Of a stretch of 64,000 nt of DNA, positions 44,296-55,510 are shown in pieces. Source of the DNA: Erinaceus europaeus (lineage: Eukaryota > Chordata > Mammalia > Eulipotyphla > Erinaceidae). The position numbers were made by a program, and so were the translations under genes. Within the stretch, counting starts at the first letter, position 1, and each line of letters opens with the position of its first letter. The stretch spans positions 64,861,411 to 64,925,410 of the forward strand of contig NC_080180.1 in assembly GCF_950295315.1 (NCBI RefSeq), in the 5' to 3' direction. The notes beneath the pieces were generated by a model. It had not been told where the DNA came from. It saw nothing but the letters and a program-made list of their open reading frames with translations, and ran no database searches.

Positions 44296-44317
44296 AAATG
44301 GGTTAAGTTCTTTCTGT

Positions 44318-44485
44318 TTTTCCTCCAGGGTTATCGCTGGGACTCAGTGTCTGCACTATTATGAATCCATTGCTTCTGAGGCCATATTTTTTCATTTTTT
44401 ATCTTTTGGATAGGACAGAGAGAAACTGAGAGGGAATGGGGAAGAGAGAAAGGAAGAAAGATAACATTTGCAGACCTGAATGGGT
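44318..44485 (-). mobile_element. A-long SINE, 5' truncated
   Basis: The 3' module (TCCTCCAGGGTTATCGCTGG) and GA-rich body are present in reverse. The tRNA-like head is missing after TTGCAGACCTGAATG. Confidence 0.75.
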
Positions 44486-44689
44486 TAAGGTTTCAAAAGA
44501 ACTGAACTACAACACTAGATATTAAAGTCATGAACATAAATGGAGAATCTTCTGGAGTAGTAAATAACATACCTGTAACATTAATTTATACAAGTGTTCG
44601 TCCCAAAAAAGATAGGCACACTACACATTGCTAAAAACTGTGCACAAACATAGGGCTACTTATTACATCCTCGATGACCTGATTTCTCC

Positions 44690-45215
44690 TAGCATAATTC
44701 AGTATTTTAATGGCAAAGCAAACAGTAGGGTGATTAGGATACGATCCAAAAAGACAGATGCACACCTATGCTCACTGTTGTGCTATTTACAACAACTAAG
44801 ATTTGAAAACAACCCAAGTGTCCAACAATAGTTGAGAGGATAAGGAAGTTTGCATAAAAGCAGTGGGGTGCTACACAGCAGTAGAGAGAGATGGTGCAAC
44901 AGAGATGAAAGTGGAGACAGTCACGCTACGTAACTGAGCCAGAAAGACGAGTATCCGTCCTGAATGATCTCACTCAGGTCAGAAGAGAAGAGAAACAGAA
45001 AGCAAGGGAAATGACAAAGGAAAAGCCCAACAAACTCAGTCTCCAGTAGCAGAGATGAGATTATCCAAGGAGAGGGAAAGGCATCTTGAGGGTTGGAAGG
45101 TGACTGACACTTGAATGGTGGGTGAAGTGTGCTAAGGCTTATGCTGAGGAGCTTTGAAATCGGACCCCTAAGACATAATCCGTTTTGCAAAAATAAAAAA
45201 TGCAATCTTAAAACT
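44690..45215 (+). mobile_element. Old L1 3' end
   Basis: ACAACCCAAGTGTCCAACAA, then TACACAGCAGTAGAGAGAG and GAATGATCTCACTCAGGTCA follow the L1 ORF2 end and 3' UTR in order, ending in an A-rich tail. Frameshifts and stops make it inactive. Confidence 0.75.
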
Positions 45216-46856
45216 ATCCTCTACCCAGAGAAACGGCCCTACTGGCAGCTTCAGAACCCAGTAACCCCAGAACAGGGTTGTCAGATACAATACAGAGATC
45301 CCACCTACATCTGAGATTCAGATAAGCAAAAACTTAATTTCTTAGCCTATATGTGCACCGTGTCACCTACATGGGGACTCAGCTATTTCATTTCTTAAGC
45401 CTCATAGCCCCAGGCTCCAGGAACTTGTGCTTTCATGCCACAGATGACACTAGCAGCCACAGAGATTGGAATGCTGCACTGTCTTTTCTAGAAAAATCTT
45501 TTACCCACTTTTCTAATCATCTTGTAGCTTTGTAGATCATGTAACAAATTTTATGCAGATTCACGTCAACAGCAACTTAAAATTAAGATGCTGAAATTTC
45601 AAAGGAGAATAAGATCTAAAGTCCAGTTGTCTAAAATGCATATTTACATTTAATGGTTAATTGACTATCCTATGTGAATGCAATCTTTGCTTCTTAAATT
45701 ATTTCTTTGTATGATAACCAAATTTTAGCCCGTTTGAGTCAAATCTTGTGTGTGAGAGATTGACAGAGCATGTTAAATAAAATATTCTTTCTTCATGGCA
45801 TAAAACATCATATTTAATTATTTATTCTAAATTGTAGGCTAGGTATGCATTTCAAGTCTAGTTCTATTCTAGAAACTCATTAAGCCACCTCCCTCCTGCC
45901 CTTTCCATTTAAGCTATCATAAGATAATTAGAAATCTGAAAACTGATAGACACTGAACCAACAACTCAGCTTCAAAAACAAAAATCTCAAAAATGCTAAA
46001 TTGTTTCAATAAAGTTATGCTTGTTATAGGTTAGAAATATTTGAACTATGTAGTCGTTAGATGATAAGATTCAGATAGTTAAATAGTTGCCTTGCATTTG
46101 ATACCTTTATGCTTCCTGTCTGACTGGGGTTCACCTTTGTTACTTCAAGCATTTAACTACTAACAAAGCAAATAAAAGTACAAATCATGTTATACATTTA
46201 TTTATGAAATTTAAATAAATCTAGGAACAAGTTTAAATGTTAGATAACCAATCTTAGTTGGGACCACTAAAAGGTTCCGATTAAGCATTCTACGGTATCA
46301 TTATTAATATGTGACAAAGGCACATATTTACTTATATATTAAGTTTTTTGAAAAATGTATCATTACTTTTTAAAAAGTGCCTGAGATGCTCAGTTACCAT
46401 AATGTGATAAGAATGCAATACATAGTGATCATGAGTAAGAATACCAATGATTTACAAGTGGTTACATGATAAACCCCAGAGACTACAGAAAATCTGTAAC
46501 TTGTCTCTGCCTGTAAACCTTGTTCCTGCCAGTCAGAGCCTCCCACCCATAACCATGGAGGTACAATGTATGTACTTGATGTTCACATTTAAGATAACCT
46601 GACAGCCAGGGTCTTTGTTTAGACTTTGTGTAAAAGGACAACTTACAAGGGAAAGATGAGTGAAATTAGCAGCTGGTGATAAGGAAAGTGACATTCAAGG
46701 AGCCTTTCAAGGGAAAATGTGGTAGATTGGGGAAAAATAGTAAACAATGATTACAGTTAAAGCCAGAAAAAAAGAACATGGAGATCCTGAGAGTGTGACA
46801 GATGAGGAAATCCAGGCAGAGGTGAGTAAGTGAGGATGGAGTTAGATTTTTTGTTG

Positions 46857-46859
<3 letters not shown>
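45216..46859. other. Unique AT-rich DNA, nothing recognised
   Basis: About 1.6 kb with no repeat heads. Short frames at 45129-45535 have no support. Confidence 0.4.
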
Positions 46860-46899
<40 letters not shown>

Positions 46900-46930
46900 C
46901 TTTCTCTCTCTCCTTCTTTCCCTCCCTCTC
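46860..46930. repeat. (CT)n microsatellite
   Basis: An uninterrupted CT run to about 46895, followed by degenerate pyrimidine sequence. Confidence 0.95.
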
Positions 46931-47019
46931 AGCAATAATAGACTACTATAATTATATTAATGTATGTAATGAAAGCCAGGGGCCAAGAAGGACAACTAAA
47001 GAGAAGAAAATGGCATATG

Positions 47020-47312
47020 CGGGAGTCACAGGGTAGCTCAGTGGGTTAAGCGAACATGGCGCAAAGCTCAAGGACCAGTGTTAAGGATCCTGGTTTGAGC
47101 CCCCAGCTACCCACCTGCAGTGGGGTCGCTTAACAAGTAGTGAAGTGGGTCTGCAGGTGTCTATCTTTTTCTTCCTGTCTGTCTTCCCCATCTCTCTCCA
47201 TTTTTCTCTGTCCTATCCAACAACAGTGGCATCAATAACAACAGTAATAATAACCACAACAATGATGAATTTTAAAAAAAGGAGCAACAAAAGGGGAAAA
47301 ACAAGAAGAAGA
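47020..47312 (+). mobile_element. A-short SINE, diverged tail
   Basis: Starts GGGAGTCACAGGGTAGCTCAGT, box B GGTTTGAGCCC. The tail region carries an extra ATGATGAATTTTAAAAAAAGG. Confidence 0.85.
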
Positions 47313-47749
47313 AAATGACATATGCTGCTTTGGCTTCAGGAAGTCTCATTCTTTGGTTCCCTGGTGTATTACACAGGCACCACTCAGGGACATAAAATGC
47401 TAGAAGGAACACACATTTGGATTCTGCTCTGAAGTGAACAGTCCAATGATGAAGCTAAGAATTGTTTTTGCAAAATATTTTAAAAACAGCAATCACACGT
47501 GAGACTCTGAAGAGATTACAAGAAGAAAGGAAGCGTGTCATTGGGAAGACTAATCTTTAAAGGTAAAATGTGTTGGATTTTTGATCGATGGGTAGGAGAT
47601 CCCGAGAAGTGGTAAAGGATCATTTCTGTGGAGAATAGAGCATTCAAGAAAGAGAAGAAAATGTGCAAAGGACAAAACCCTGGGGAAGATGGTTTGCCGA
47701 GAAGCTGGCCGTCACTGACTGACTCGTCTTGTGCTAAGTGTGGTGGCTA
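47313..47749. other. Unique sequence, nothing recognised
   Basis: No coding or repeat signature. Confidence 0.4.
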
Positions 47750-47868
47750 TCTTTGGGAGGTGGGAGAGTGGGGACAGAGCTTTCCTAGTGGGTATGGTAT
47801 GGAGCTAGACCCTATAACCCTACAATTCTGTAACCCACTATAATCACAAATAAAAAGAGATAAAATGA
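47750..47868 (+). mobile_element. LINE-like 3' terminus
   Basis: GGGTATGGTATGGAGCTAG leads to CTATAATCACAAATAAAAAG. This looks like a 5'-truncated L1-type 3' end, distinct from 3U and from 38131-38250. Confidence 0.45.
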
Positions 47869-48814
47869 AACAAAGCAAAACATGTAAGCATCACTTAAAT
47901 TATTAAAAATGAGTCTAAAGCTAGTAAAGTTGTATTTATTGTTGTGATTGCAACAGAGAGCCTCTCAGATTTTTAACAAGGGAAAACTGGAAGTCAAAGT
48001 CTTGGCAAGCAGAGGGGTCTTTATTAGCTCGTTTAACTCAGGCAGAAAGAACTGGATTAGGGGAGATCTAAAGAAAGTCTGCGAGTGTCTCCTCACAGAT
48101 CCCAGCAGACGACCTAAGGCCTACACTTTACTGATGTGCTAACACGTTTGCAATCCATCACCCTAATTCACAGTAATAAAGGTGATGAAATGAGGTGCCC
48201 CAAGAAGTGATTCTCTCCTACCATCTCAAAGCTTGGATTATGTCAGCAGCAATAAAATCATAGCACTCCGAGAAAAGACAGGACATTTCCCCATACATTT
48301 AAACAAAGAAAAAACAAGGTGGGTGATTATACTAGACTCAAATGAAATTCACTTTATAACAATAAAGCTCGTTGTTTTTGTTTTTTTTTTAATGAAATGT
48401 TGCTCCTTGGTTTATTCTTTCATAGACTGGCACAAATAAATTTCACCCTAGGAGCCTCTGGTCTACAACTCACAGAAATATCGAAGACATAAAAACTATT
48501 TTAATTATGGCATTTAAAATCGTTTATTTTCAATGATTAAAGGTCTCATACATTTAATCTGGTTTTTCTTAGCCAAAAATAACTCCTGCTATATCTGAAT
48601 GTAATGTTTTCAGTCATCATCTTCCCTTGTGCCTGTTTCTCACTTTTAAAAATCTTAAGTTAAAAAAGAAAGTACACTTATTTTTTTAACATTACCTCAT
48701 GATATATAGTAAGTGCTTACTTAATATTGTAGATAGATTTTCAGAAACTTCACCTTTAAGTGAAATTATGTATAGATCTTCAGATGACTTTGTTTTGTTT
48801 GATGTAAGCCAGGA
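47869..48814. other. Unique AT-rich DNA, nothing recognised
   Basis: A few short open frames without support. Confidence 0.4.
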
Positions 48815-49098
48815 TTTTTTTTCCCCCTCCAGGGTTATCACTGGGGCTAGGTACCAGCATTATGAAGCTACTGCTCCTGGAGCCCATTTCCCCCAGTTTT
48901 TTATAGGACAGAGAGAAACTGAGAGGGCAGGGGACATAAAAAGGGCTAGAGACAGATAAGACACCAGCGCACCTGCTTCACTGCTGGTGAAGCCACCCCC
49001 CACCCCCCCCTCCGCAGGTGAGGAGCCAGAGGCTTGAACCAGGATCCTATGCAGGTCCTTGTACTTTATACGATGTGTGTTTAGCCGCCCCTCCAGGA
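48815..49098 (-). mobile_element. A-long SINE with C-run
   Basis: The 3' module has CCTCCAGG (about 48827) and CCTGGAG (about 48876). The body is shortened and the GTGAAGC region carries a long C-rich insertion (about 48993-49012). Confidence 0.8.
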
Positions 49099-49354
49099 TT
49101 TTTCTTTTTCTCCACCAACATTAAAGTAAAACACATTGAACAGAGCAATGTCATTTGAGGACCAGACATTAAATACACATTTATTTTTCATTTTGCCTTT
49201 TTCCATTCCAGTGAAATGTATTATGGGACTTTGCTAATTGGTAATCAATGCTTCAATCACAATAGACTCCCTCCCGACAGATGACCTTGAGTAGAGGTGG
49301 TAATGAGCAGTGTAACCTTCTCCCAATTCTAGAGTCTCACGTTTGGACAAACCA
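49099..49354. other. Unique sequence, nothing recognised
   Basis: Single-copy DNA leading into the tandem duplication. Confidence 0.4.
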
Positions 49355-49525
49355 TCCTAGATAATAACTGTCTTTGCTCTATTTGTTACATTTTGGATTC
49401 TAATACCATCCCCGCCACCCCCCAAATATCTCTAAGAGTCCTAGATAATAACTGTCTTTGCTCTATTTGTTACATTTTGGATTCTAATACCATCCCCCCC
49501 CCACCCCCCAAATATCTCTAAGAGT
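49355..49525. repeat. 84-bp tandem duplication
   Basis: TCCTAGATAATAACTGTCTT starts at 49355 and again at 49439; the units run to 49438 and 49525. They are identical by eye except for the C-run (CCCCGCCACCCCCC against a longer, G-free run), so the event is recent. Confidence 0.95.
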
Positions 49526-51482
49526 AATTGCTTCGCTTTCATTTTCTCCTGGTTTCTTACTCCAACAAATGTTGGAAAACCTCAGAAAGAGTGTGCTAGT
49601 AAAGCAAACACATAAATCCAACCTCAACCAGAAAATTCTTGATGAGGTTCTTACTAAAAAGTGCCCAGTTTCTTAAACAGGAGCTTCAAGATGTGAACTA
49701 GCTACAAGTGTTCATTTTAGAATCAGATGGATTTAAGTAAGAGACACAGCTCTCACCAGATAGAGCATTTGGGTGTTAATGGGCATCTGTTCTTTATATT
49801 ATAAATGATGAAACAGGGACAGAAAGAAGACCTATTTAATTTGGCTATTGTAAGATTGAAATGGATTTATGAACAAAGAATTCTTAGAAGGGCAGGTCCA
49901 TCATAAGATCTCATTATTACTACTGGTATTCTTAAACACAAAATCACCTTCAAGATTTAACTTCTGCTATTCCTCTTGGATTTGTCTTAAAGATTTAGCA
50001 ACTTAAGAGTATTCACTTTTGTCTCCAAAGAATTCCGAAATGCTTCCCTGATTACCACTCTAAGGCATATTTCTCAAAGATAATAAAGGCATTTTATTCT
50101 AATAAGCAAACATCTTGTTCATCTATGAATAAGATGAGAAGCTTAAAATGACATGGAGCCACGGCAGTTAGAAAAGAAGGCCTATTCTTAACTGTGGCGA
50201 CAGCAATTTCACTCTCACATTAAAGAAGTAACAAAATAAATAGGATGTAAAATGTTTGCTTCGTCTATGACTGTGATCGGCACTATTAACTACAGGAAAC
50301 TTCACTATTTTATGTTTTTAAAAAATGGGGATTGTTTACTTTCATTCGAGACATGAACATCAAAAGAAACAGGATGTGGCTCTAAAATGCAGTTGTGTTT
50401 AGAAGTTAGTTGTTGTTAGCTATCTTGTTATTAGAGCAAAGTGGTGATGTTTATGTGAAGACAATGTAGCAATGTAGAAGACAGAAAACACAGATGTCAT
50501 GGGGATTATACCAAGAGCCCTTTGAATAAAGCAGAAACAGAGCACGGCTCTGGCATTTTTTATAGACATTCCTCAGATCAATCTGTGACATCATTTGCTA
50601 GTTCTGTCTGAATTTGAATGACAAAGGTGCAAAAACAGAAATATGAGACTGACTGCAGGAATGATATTGAGCAGAGAAGAGGACTTTACTGAAGGAAACA
50701 GGAGGCAAGAAAAATCTCTGGACATGTGTGTGCATGTTCAAATCCTGACTTAGGGCAGACATAGATGTGTTTGTTATTCATTTTCCCTGCGAATGGGCAG
50801 TTATCCTATACTTTCTGAGTGTTACTGTCTCTTACATAAATATCTCAGAACTGTTTGGAGTAAAATATCCTATCCAAGCCAGAGGGTACACTAATGAACT
50901 GGCATCACTTTGAATGTCAAGACTAAGTCAAATTATAGGCAACCATTTATATCATATCACTTTAAAACCTTTGGCTTGAACATAATGTCTTATAGGACAG
51001 TTACTTTCTGTACTGAGATAAATATTTGCTGTTCCCTAGAAAAGCATTCTTTGCCAGGTTACTTTAACTGTTTATTGAACATAAACACTTCACTTGCAGA
51101 GACACCAAAGTAAAGTAAAAATAAAGAGAATTAGAAAGTTTGCAAGTTATAACCTTGATTTTTGTTTGGACATCATGATAAACTGAAGACACAGCTGTCC
51201 ATGCTAGGAATACCTTTGATCACATTCACTCTGTTCTGTTGGTTTCATGGGCGAAAGAGAAAGTCGCGCTATTGTACTTTTAAAACATGTGCATTATAGA
51301 AAAAGCTATATACTGCAGATGTAAGATGGTAATATATCATGAAAAGAACATTTGGAGTCTGCGTTTTTTTTCTTTCTTTCTTTCTGGGAGTAAAAGGGAG
51401 CATAATTAGTTCTATTTAAGCCCAGAATTTTAATTTTCTCCATACTCAGGCTGATGTCATTGTTCCAATTTTAACCAAATAT
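49526..51482. other. Unique AT-rich DNA, nothing recognised
   Basis: Nearly 2 kb with no SINE and no long open frame. Confidence 0.4.
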
Positions 51483-51652
51483 GTGGTGCCTTGAACACTT
51501 AATGAGTGCTTCTCTGGGCCAGGCACTCACTGCTCTAGAGACGCTAAATAATTTAATCTCCGCAATCAGCTTTGCAGGAACTATGTCACAGATGAGAAAA
51601 AAAGAGTCTACAGGAAGGTTCAACTAACGGTGGAGGGCCCAAGGGCTAGTAA
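51483..51652 (+). mobile_element. MIR SINE
   Basis: GAACACTTAATGAGTGCTTC, GGCCAGGCACTCACTGCTCT, TTTAATCTCCGCAATCAG, CACAGATGAGAAAA and AAGGGCTAGT follow the MIR order. It is the best MIR copy in the window. Confidence 0.8.
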
Positions 51653-51820
51653 CAATGTCCCTAAGTATCTCAAAGCTTAGCCCCAGGGCCACGGCTCTTA
51701 ACATCTCAACAGAGCTGTCTCTGCTAGGAGGGGGGATAAGAGCTGCTCCAGACTTCCACAGTCAAGTCTTAGATCAGAGCAAATGTATGTGTAGCAGCCA
51801 GCAGAGTAGCAGACTTGTAT

Positions 51821-52134
51821 AGAAACATCCTCACTTGGGAGTCGGGCGGGAGAAGTAGCACGTGGCGCAAAGCGCAAGGACGAGCATAAGGATCCCGGTT
51901 CGAGCCCCCGGTTCCCCACCTGCAGGGGAGTCGCTTCACAGGCGGTGAAGCAGGTCTGCAGGTGTCTGTCTTTCTCTCCCCCTCTCTGTCTTCCCCTCCT
52001 CTCTCCATTTCTCTCTGTCCTATCCAACAATGATGACAACAATAATAACTACAACAATAAAAAACAAATAAACAAGGGCAATAAAAGGGAATATATAAAT
52101 AAATATTAAAAAAGAAAGAAAGAAACATCCTCAC
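51821..52134 (+). mobile_element. Young A-short SINE with TSD, box A altered
   Basis: AGAAACATCCTCAC at 51821-51834 and 52121-52134 is a perfect 14-bp TSD around a near-consensus copy. The promoter head reads GGGAGTCGGGCGGGAGAAGT and then CACGTGGCGC, so the usual TAGCGCAGCGGGTTAAGCG segment with box A is lost, although box B (GGTTCGAGCCC) is intact. The insertion splits an older D SINE. Confidence 0.93.
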
Positions 52135-52225
52135 AAGTCCCAGGCTCAATCCCCAGCACTATCCTAAGCCAGAGTTGAGCAGTGCTTGGGGAGATCTCTG
52201 TCCTTCTAATGAAAAAAAAAAAAAG
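52135..52225 (+). mobile_element. 3' half of D SINE split by the A insertion
   Basis: AAGTCCCAGGCTCAATCCCC and GAGTTGAGCAGTGCTTGGGG followed by an A-run. The 5' half lies just before 51821 (about 51780-51820). Confidence 0.75.
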
Positions 52226-52658
52226 TCCTATTCAAAAGAAAGTGACATCTTCTGAACTTAGAAGTGCTAAGTCAACATAAAATATCAGTGCTACTTGGGA
52301 AAACCTCTCTGGAAAAATAAGACCAAAGTATTTTATTCTTTTTCAAATATCAGAGTAGGGAGCAGGCAGGTTCCCTGCTCCTGGTGGAGGAGGTCAAAAC
52401 GGTCACTGTTGCTGTATTAAGCTCAAGGTGGGTTTATTTGCTCTGACCTCAGAGGAAGGCTGGTGGCTGGCAAGAGGTTTGAGGCAGGGCACATGTTTGG
52501 GTGGTCAGGAGGAGAGGGCAGTAAGACGACCTCTGAATGTGTTCATCTGCATAGCAGGTGAGGCAACCGGACATCTGTCCACACACCAGTGAGGATGCAG
52601 GAGGCTGCCTGGGGACCACAGCTGTTGTCACCTCAACTCTCCACCTGCACCCTCATAG
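52226..52658. other. Unique sequence, nothing recognised
   Basis: Moderate GC with a few overlapping short frames. Confidence 0.4.
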
Positions 52659-52994
52659 AACTACCACTTCCGGGAGTCGAGCGGTGGCACAGTGGGTTAA
52701 GCACAGGTAGCACAAAGCGCAGGAACCGGCGTAAGGATCCCGGTTCGAGCCCCCGGCTCCCCACCTGCAGGGGAGTCACTTCACAGGCGGTGAAGCAGGT
52801 CTGCAGGTGTCTGTCTTTCTCTCCCCCTCTCTGTCTTCCCCTCCTTTCTCCATGTCTCTCTGTCCTATCCAACAACGATGACATCAATAACAACAATAAC
52901 TGCAACAATAAAACAACAAGAGCAACAAAAGGGGATAAATAAACCTTAAAAATAAAAAATAATAATTTAATTTTAAAAAAGAACTGCCACTTCC
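52659..52994 (+). mobile_element. A-short SINE with imperfect TSD
   Basis: GAACTACCACTTCC and GAACTGCCACTTCC flank a copy beginning GGGAGTCGAGCGGTGGCACA with an intact box B. One substitution separates the TSD copies. Confidence 0.92.
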
Positions 52995-53077
52995 CCCCTT
53001 GATACTTCTGCATGTCTTAGTTGATTCAGTTATTATACTGATTTATTGACTTTGTTTTACTTCTTATGCTATTTTTT

Positions 53078-53222
53078 AAAGATTTATTTTGGGAAGAGAG
53101 AAGAGACTAGAATAGAGGGAAAGATCAGGGAGATGCCAAAGCATCTCTCAGCTCCGGCATATGACAGGGGCCAGGAGTTGAACCTGGAATCTCAGGTGTG
53201 GTCACAGTCTAATCTAGCTCCC
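53078..53222 (-). mobile_element. D-type SINE, diverged
   Basis: AAAGATTTATTTTGGGAAGAG, CATCTCTCAGCTCCGGCATA and AGTTGAACCTGGAATCTCAG read as a reversed D element. Confidence 0.7.
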
Positions 53223-53227
53223 CTGCT

Positions 53228-53545
53228 TTTTTTTTTTGCCTCCAGTGTTATCGCTAGGGCTCGGTGCCTGCACCTGGAATCCACCACTCTTTGAAGCCTC
53301 CCCCCAGCCATGTTTGTTTCACTTGTTGTTATTGTTGCCGTTGCTGTAGTTGTTGGATAGGACAGAGAGAAATCGAGAGCTGGGGTGGGGGGAGAAAGAA
53401 AGACACCTGCAGACCTGCTTCACCGCTTGTGAAGCAACCTCCTTGCAGGTGGGGCGTCGGGAGCTCAAACCCAGATCCTTGCACTGGTCCTTGTGCTTTG
53501 TGCCATTTGCGCTTAACCTGCTGCACTACTGCCCAGCCCCGCTTT
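53228..53545 (-). mobile_element. A-long SINE
   Basis: The 3' module is present (GCCTCCAGTGTTATCGCTAG to TTTGAAGCC), with the stem partly lost. Body and head run in reverse to TGCCCAGCCCCGC. Confidence 0.88.
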
Positions 53546-54409
53546 TTTTTTTTTTTTTTTAGCATTTTAAGTGACTGTATTAACTTTATTTTCATAGCGG
53601 TCTGTGATGATGAGTGCATCACCGTTTAGCTGCATGCCTGACTCTGAGAGCACTGATGTAATCTAATTTGAGGGAGGTCACACTAGGACCACTGAGCCTG
53701 GACTAGGATCCATCCCTGACACTATCTGATCCTGAAGGAAGGGGGTTCATGCTACTTCTGTCAGAAGCTTAGGGCGAGGGCTGCCCCCCAAATAGCCAGT
53801 TGAACATGTTCTTCACATTTTCAAGATGCACTTGCAAGGTATGGGCACTGCTTTACAACAAATAGCAGTTATTACAAAGAATAATCACAAGTGACATCGT
53901 GCTGAGTAATTGGGAGTAACTGAATGTGAAAAACTTCAAAAGATTTGTGAAAGGACACCATTTCAGTTCAGCTTCAAAGCATCACAGAACTGACTTTGGA
54001 AAGTAGGCCATCTGTTTCATGTGAGGGAAAGGCAGTATCCTCCCATATTAGATACATTAATTAGCACATATTATAAACACCATGAAAGCTTAATTTCTAT
54101 GAAGAATCCAGACAATGCCCACATTTAGAAGTCTTGAAGATTTCTTCTAGACCTTTCCTAAAAGTTATTCTAATGTATGTCGGCTTACATTAAAATTACT
54201 ATAGCTAGTAATTTCTAGGAATCAATACTTTGCCATTACAATTAGTTGTATCACAATTATCACAATTGTATGACAATGCATGGGCTTCTCAAATCCTTAG
54301 CTTCAGAAGAGGTAAAATTAATTCTTTTCTATCAACATTTGTACCTTGCCTAAGTCTTCTGTCTTCATAAAAAGAAGACCAGTCACATGCTTTTAAAGAT
54401 GTAGATATC
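53546..54409. other. Unique AT-rich DNA, nothing recognised
   Basis: No coding or repeat signature. Confidence 0.4.
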
Positions 54410-54556
54410 ATGATTGGGAAGGTGGCACAGTGGATAAAGCATTAGGCTCTCAAGTATGAGGTCCTGAGTTTGATCCCAGGCAGCACATGTACTAGTCTCC
54501 TTCTTTCACTCTCTCCTACCTTTCTAATAAGTAAATAAATAATCTCAAAAAAAAAA
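54410..54556 (+). mobile_element. C SINE
   Basis: GGTGGCACAGTGGATAAAGC (box A), GAGTTTGATCCCAGGCAGC (box B), a short pyrimidine run and AAGTAAATAAATAA tail. Its partner is at 62430. Confidence 0.75.
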
Positions 54557-55107
54557 AAGAAGAGGTAGCTATCTAATTCTAGAATTAGTCTGAGAGTCCT
54601 GGGACAAATTTCCTGGTCCTTGCCGGGTAAGAATGATTACTGCCTCACAGCACACTTCAGCAGCTGCCTTCCTGACACCTTCCTTCTCTTCATGCCTAGA
54701 TCGTGGGCACTCCCCAATACTTACTCCTGTTACTATTAATCTTATTATCCCAGTTTAATGCAGTTCTTTGTTTGGCTGTTTCTTCCTGCGTTTGATTTTC
54801 CTTAAACATCTGATTAATTCAGGATTCCACATGATTAAGGACTTGCTACTCACTATTTTAATTTTCTCCCCAAAATATCAACTGAAAAAAAAAAAAAATT
54901 GGCCACATCTAGTCTTCAGAAACAGCAGATTAGGAAAGTACAGAGTACATATGACTGGCTACTAGGTATAAGGAAAGCAGGCAGCTTGGCTTTGACCCTT
55001 GGACGCTGGCTGTTTCACACTGATCTCGCTGTGAAGCATTTCAAAGAAAGTACAGGAGGGTCTTCTGCAGTAGTTAACAAGAGGCAATAAGATACCAAAT
55101 AAGTAGG
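54557..55107. other. Unique sequence, nothing recognised
   Basis: Short frames on the plus strand without support. Confidence 0.4.
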
Positions 55108-55302
55108 GGCCAAGTGGTGGCACACCTGGCTGAGAGCACATGTTACAATGCCCAAGGATCCAGGTTCAAGCACCCTGCTCTCCTCCTGCAGGGGAAAAAC
55201 TTCACAAGTAGTGAAGCAGGGCCGCAGGCGTCTCTCTCTCTCTGCCCCTCCCCCCTTTTATCTCAGTTTCTCTTTGTCTCTATTCAATAAGCAAATAAAA
55301 GA
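55108..55302 (+). mobile_element. B SINE
   Basis: GGGGCCAAGTGGTGGCACAC head, GGTTCAAGCACCC core and AATAAGCAAATAAAAG tail. Confidence 0.85.
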
Positions 55303-55354
55303 CCCAAAGTAGAAAAATATACTTTGTTCTCAGCTGGGCTTCAAAGCTCTGGAC

Positions 55355-55510
55355 CAGCTTTTTTTTCTTTTTTTCAGGTTAAAAGAGGGGCAGGGAGGGA
55401 GAGACCACAGCACTGAAGCTTCCCCAGTGTGGTGGGAGTGACTGGCTTCCATCTGGGTCACCTGCATGGCCAGGCAGGTGCCTTCCTACTGAGCTATCCT
55501 GCCAGTTCTA
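55355..55510 (-). mobile_element. E-type SINE
   Basis: On the minus strand it begins AACTGGCAGGATAGCTCAGT, a recognisable tRNA-like head, and continues into a pyrimidine-rich tail. Confidence 0.6.

Noticed and set aside
51698..52149. Overlapping minus-strand frames of 114 and 126 codons
   Set aside because: Most of each frame is the young A SINE at 51835-52120.
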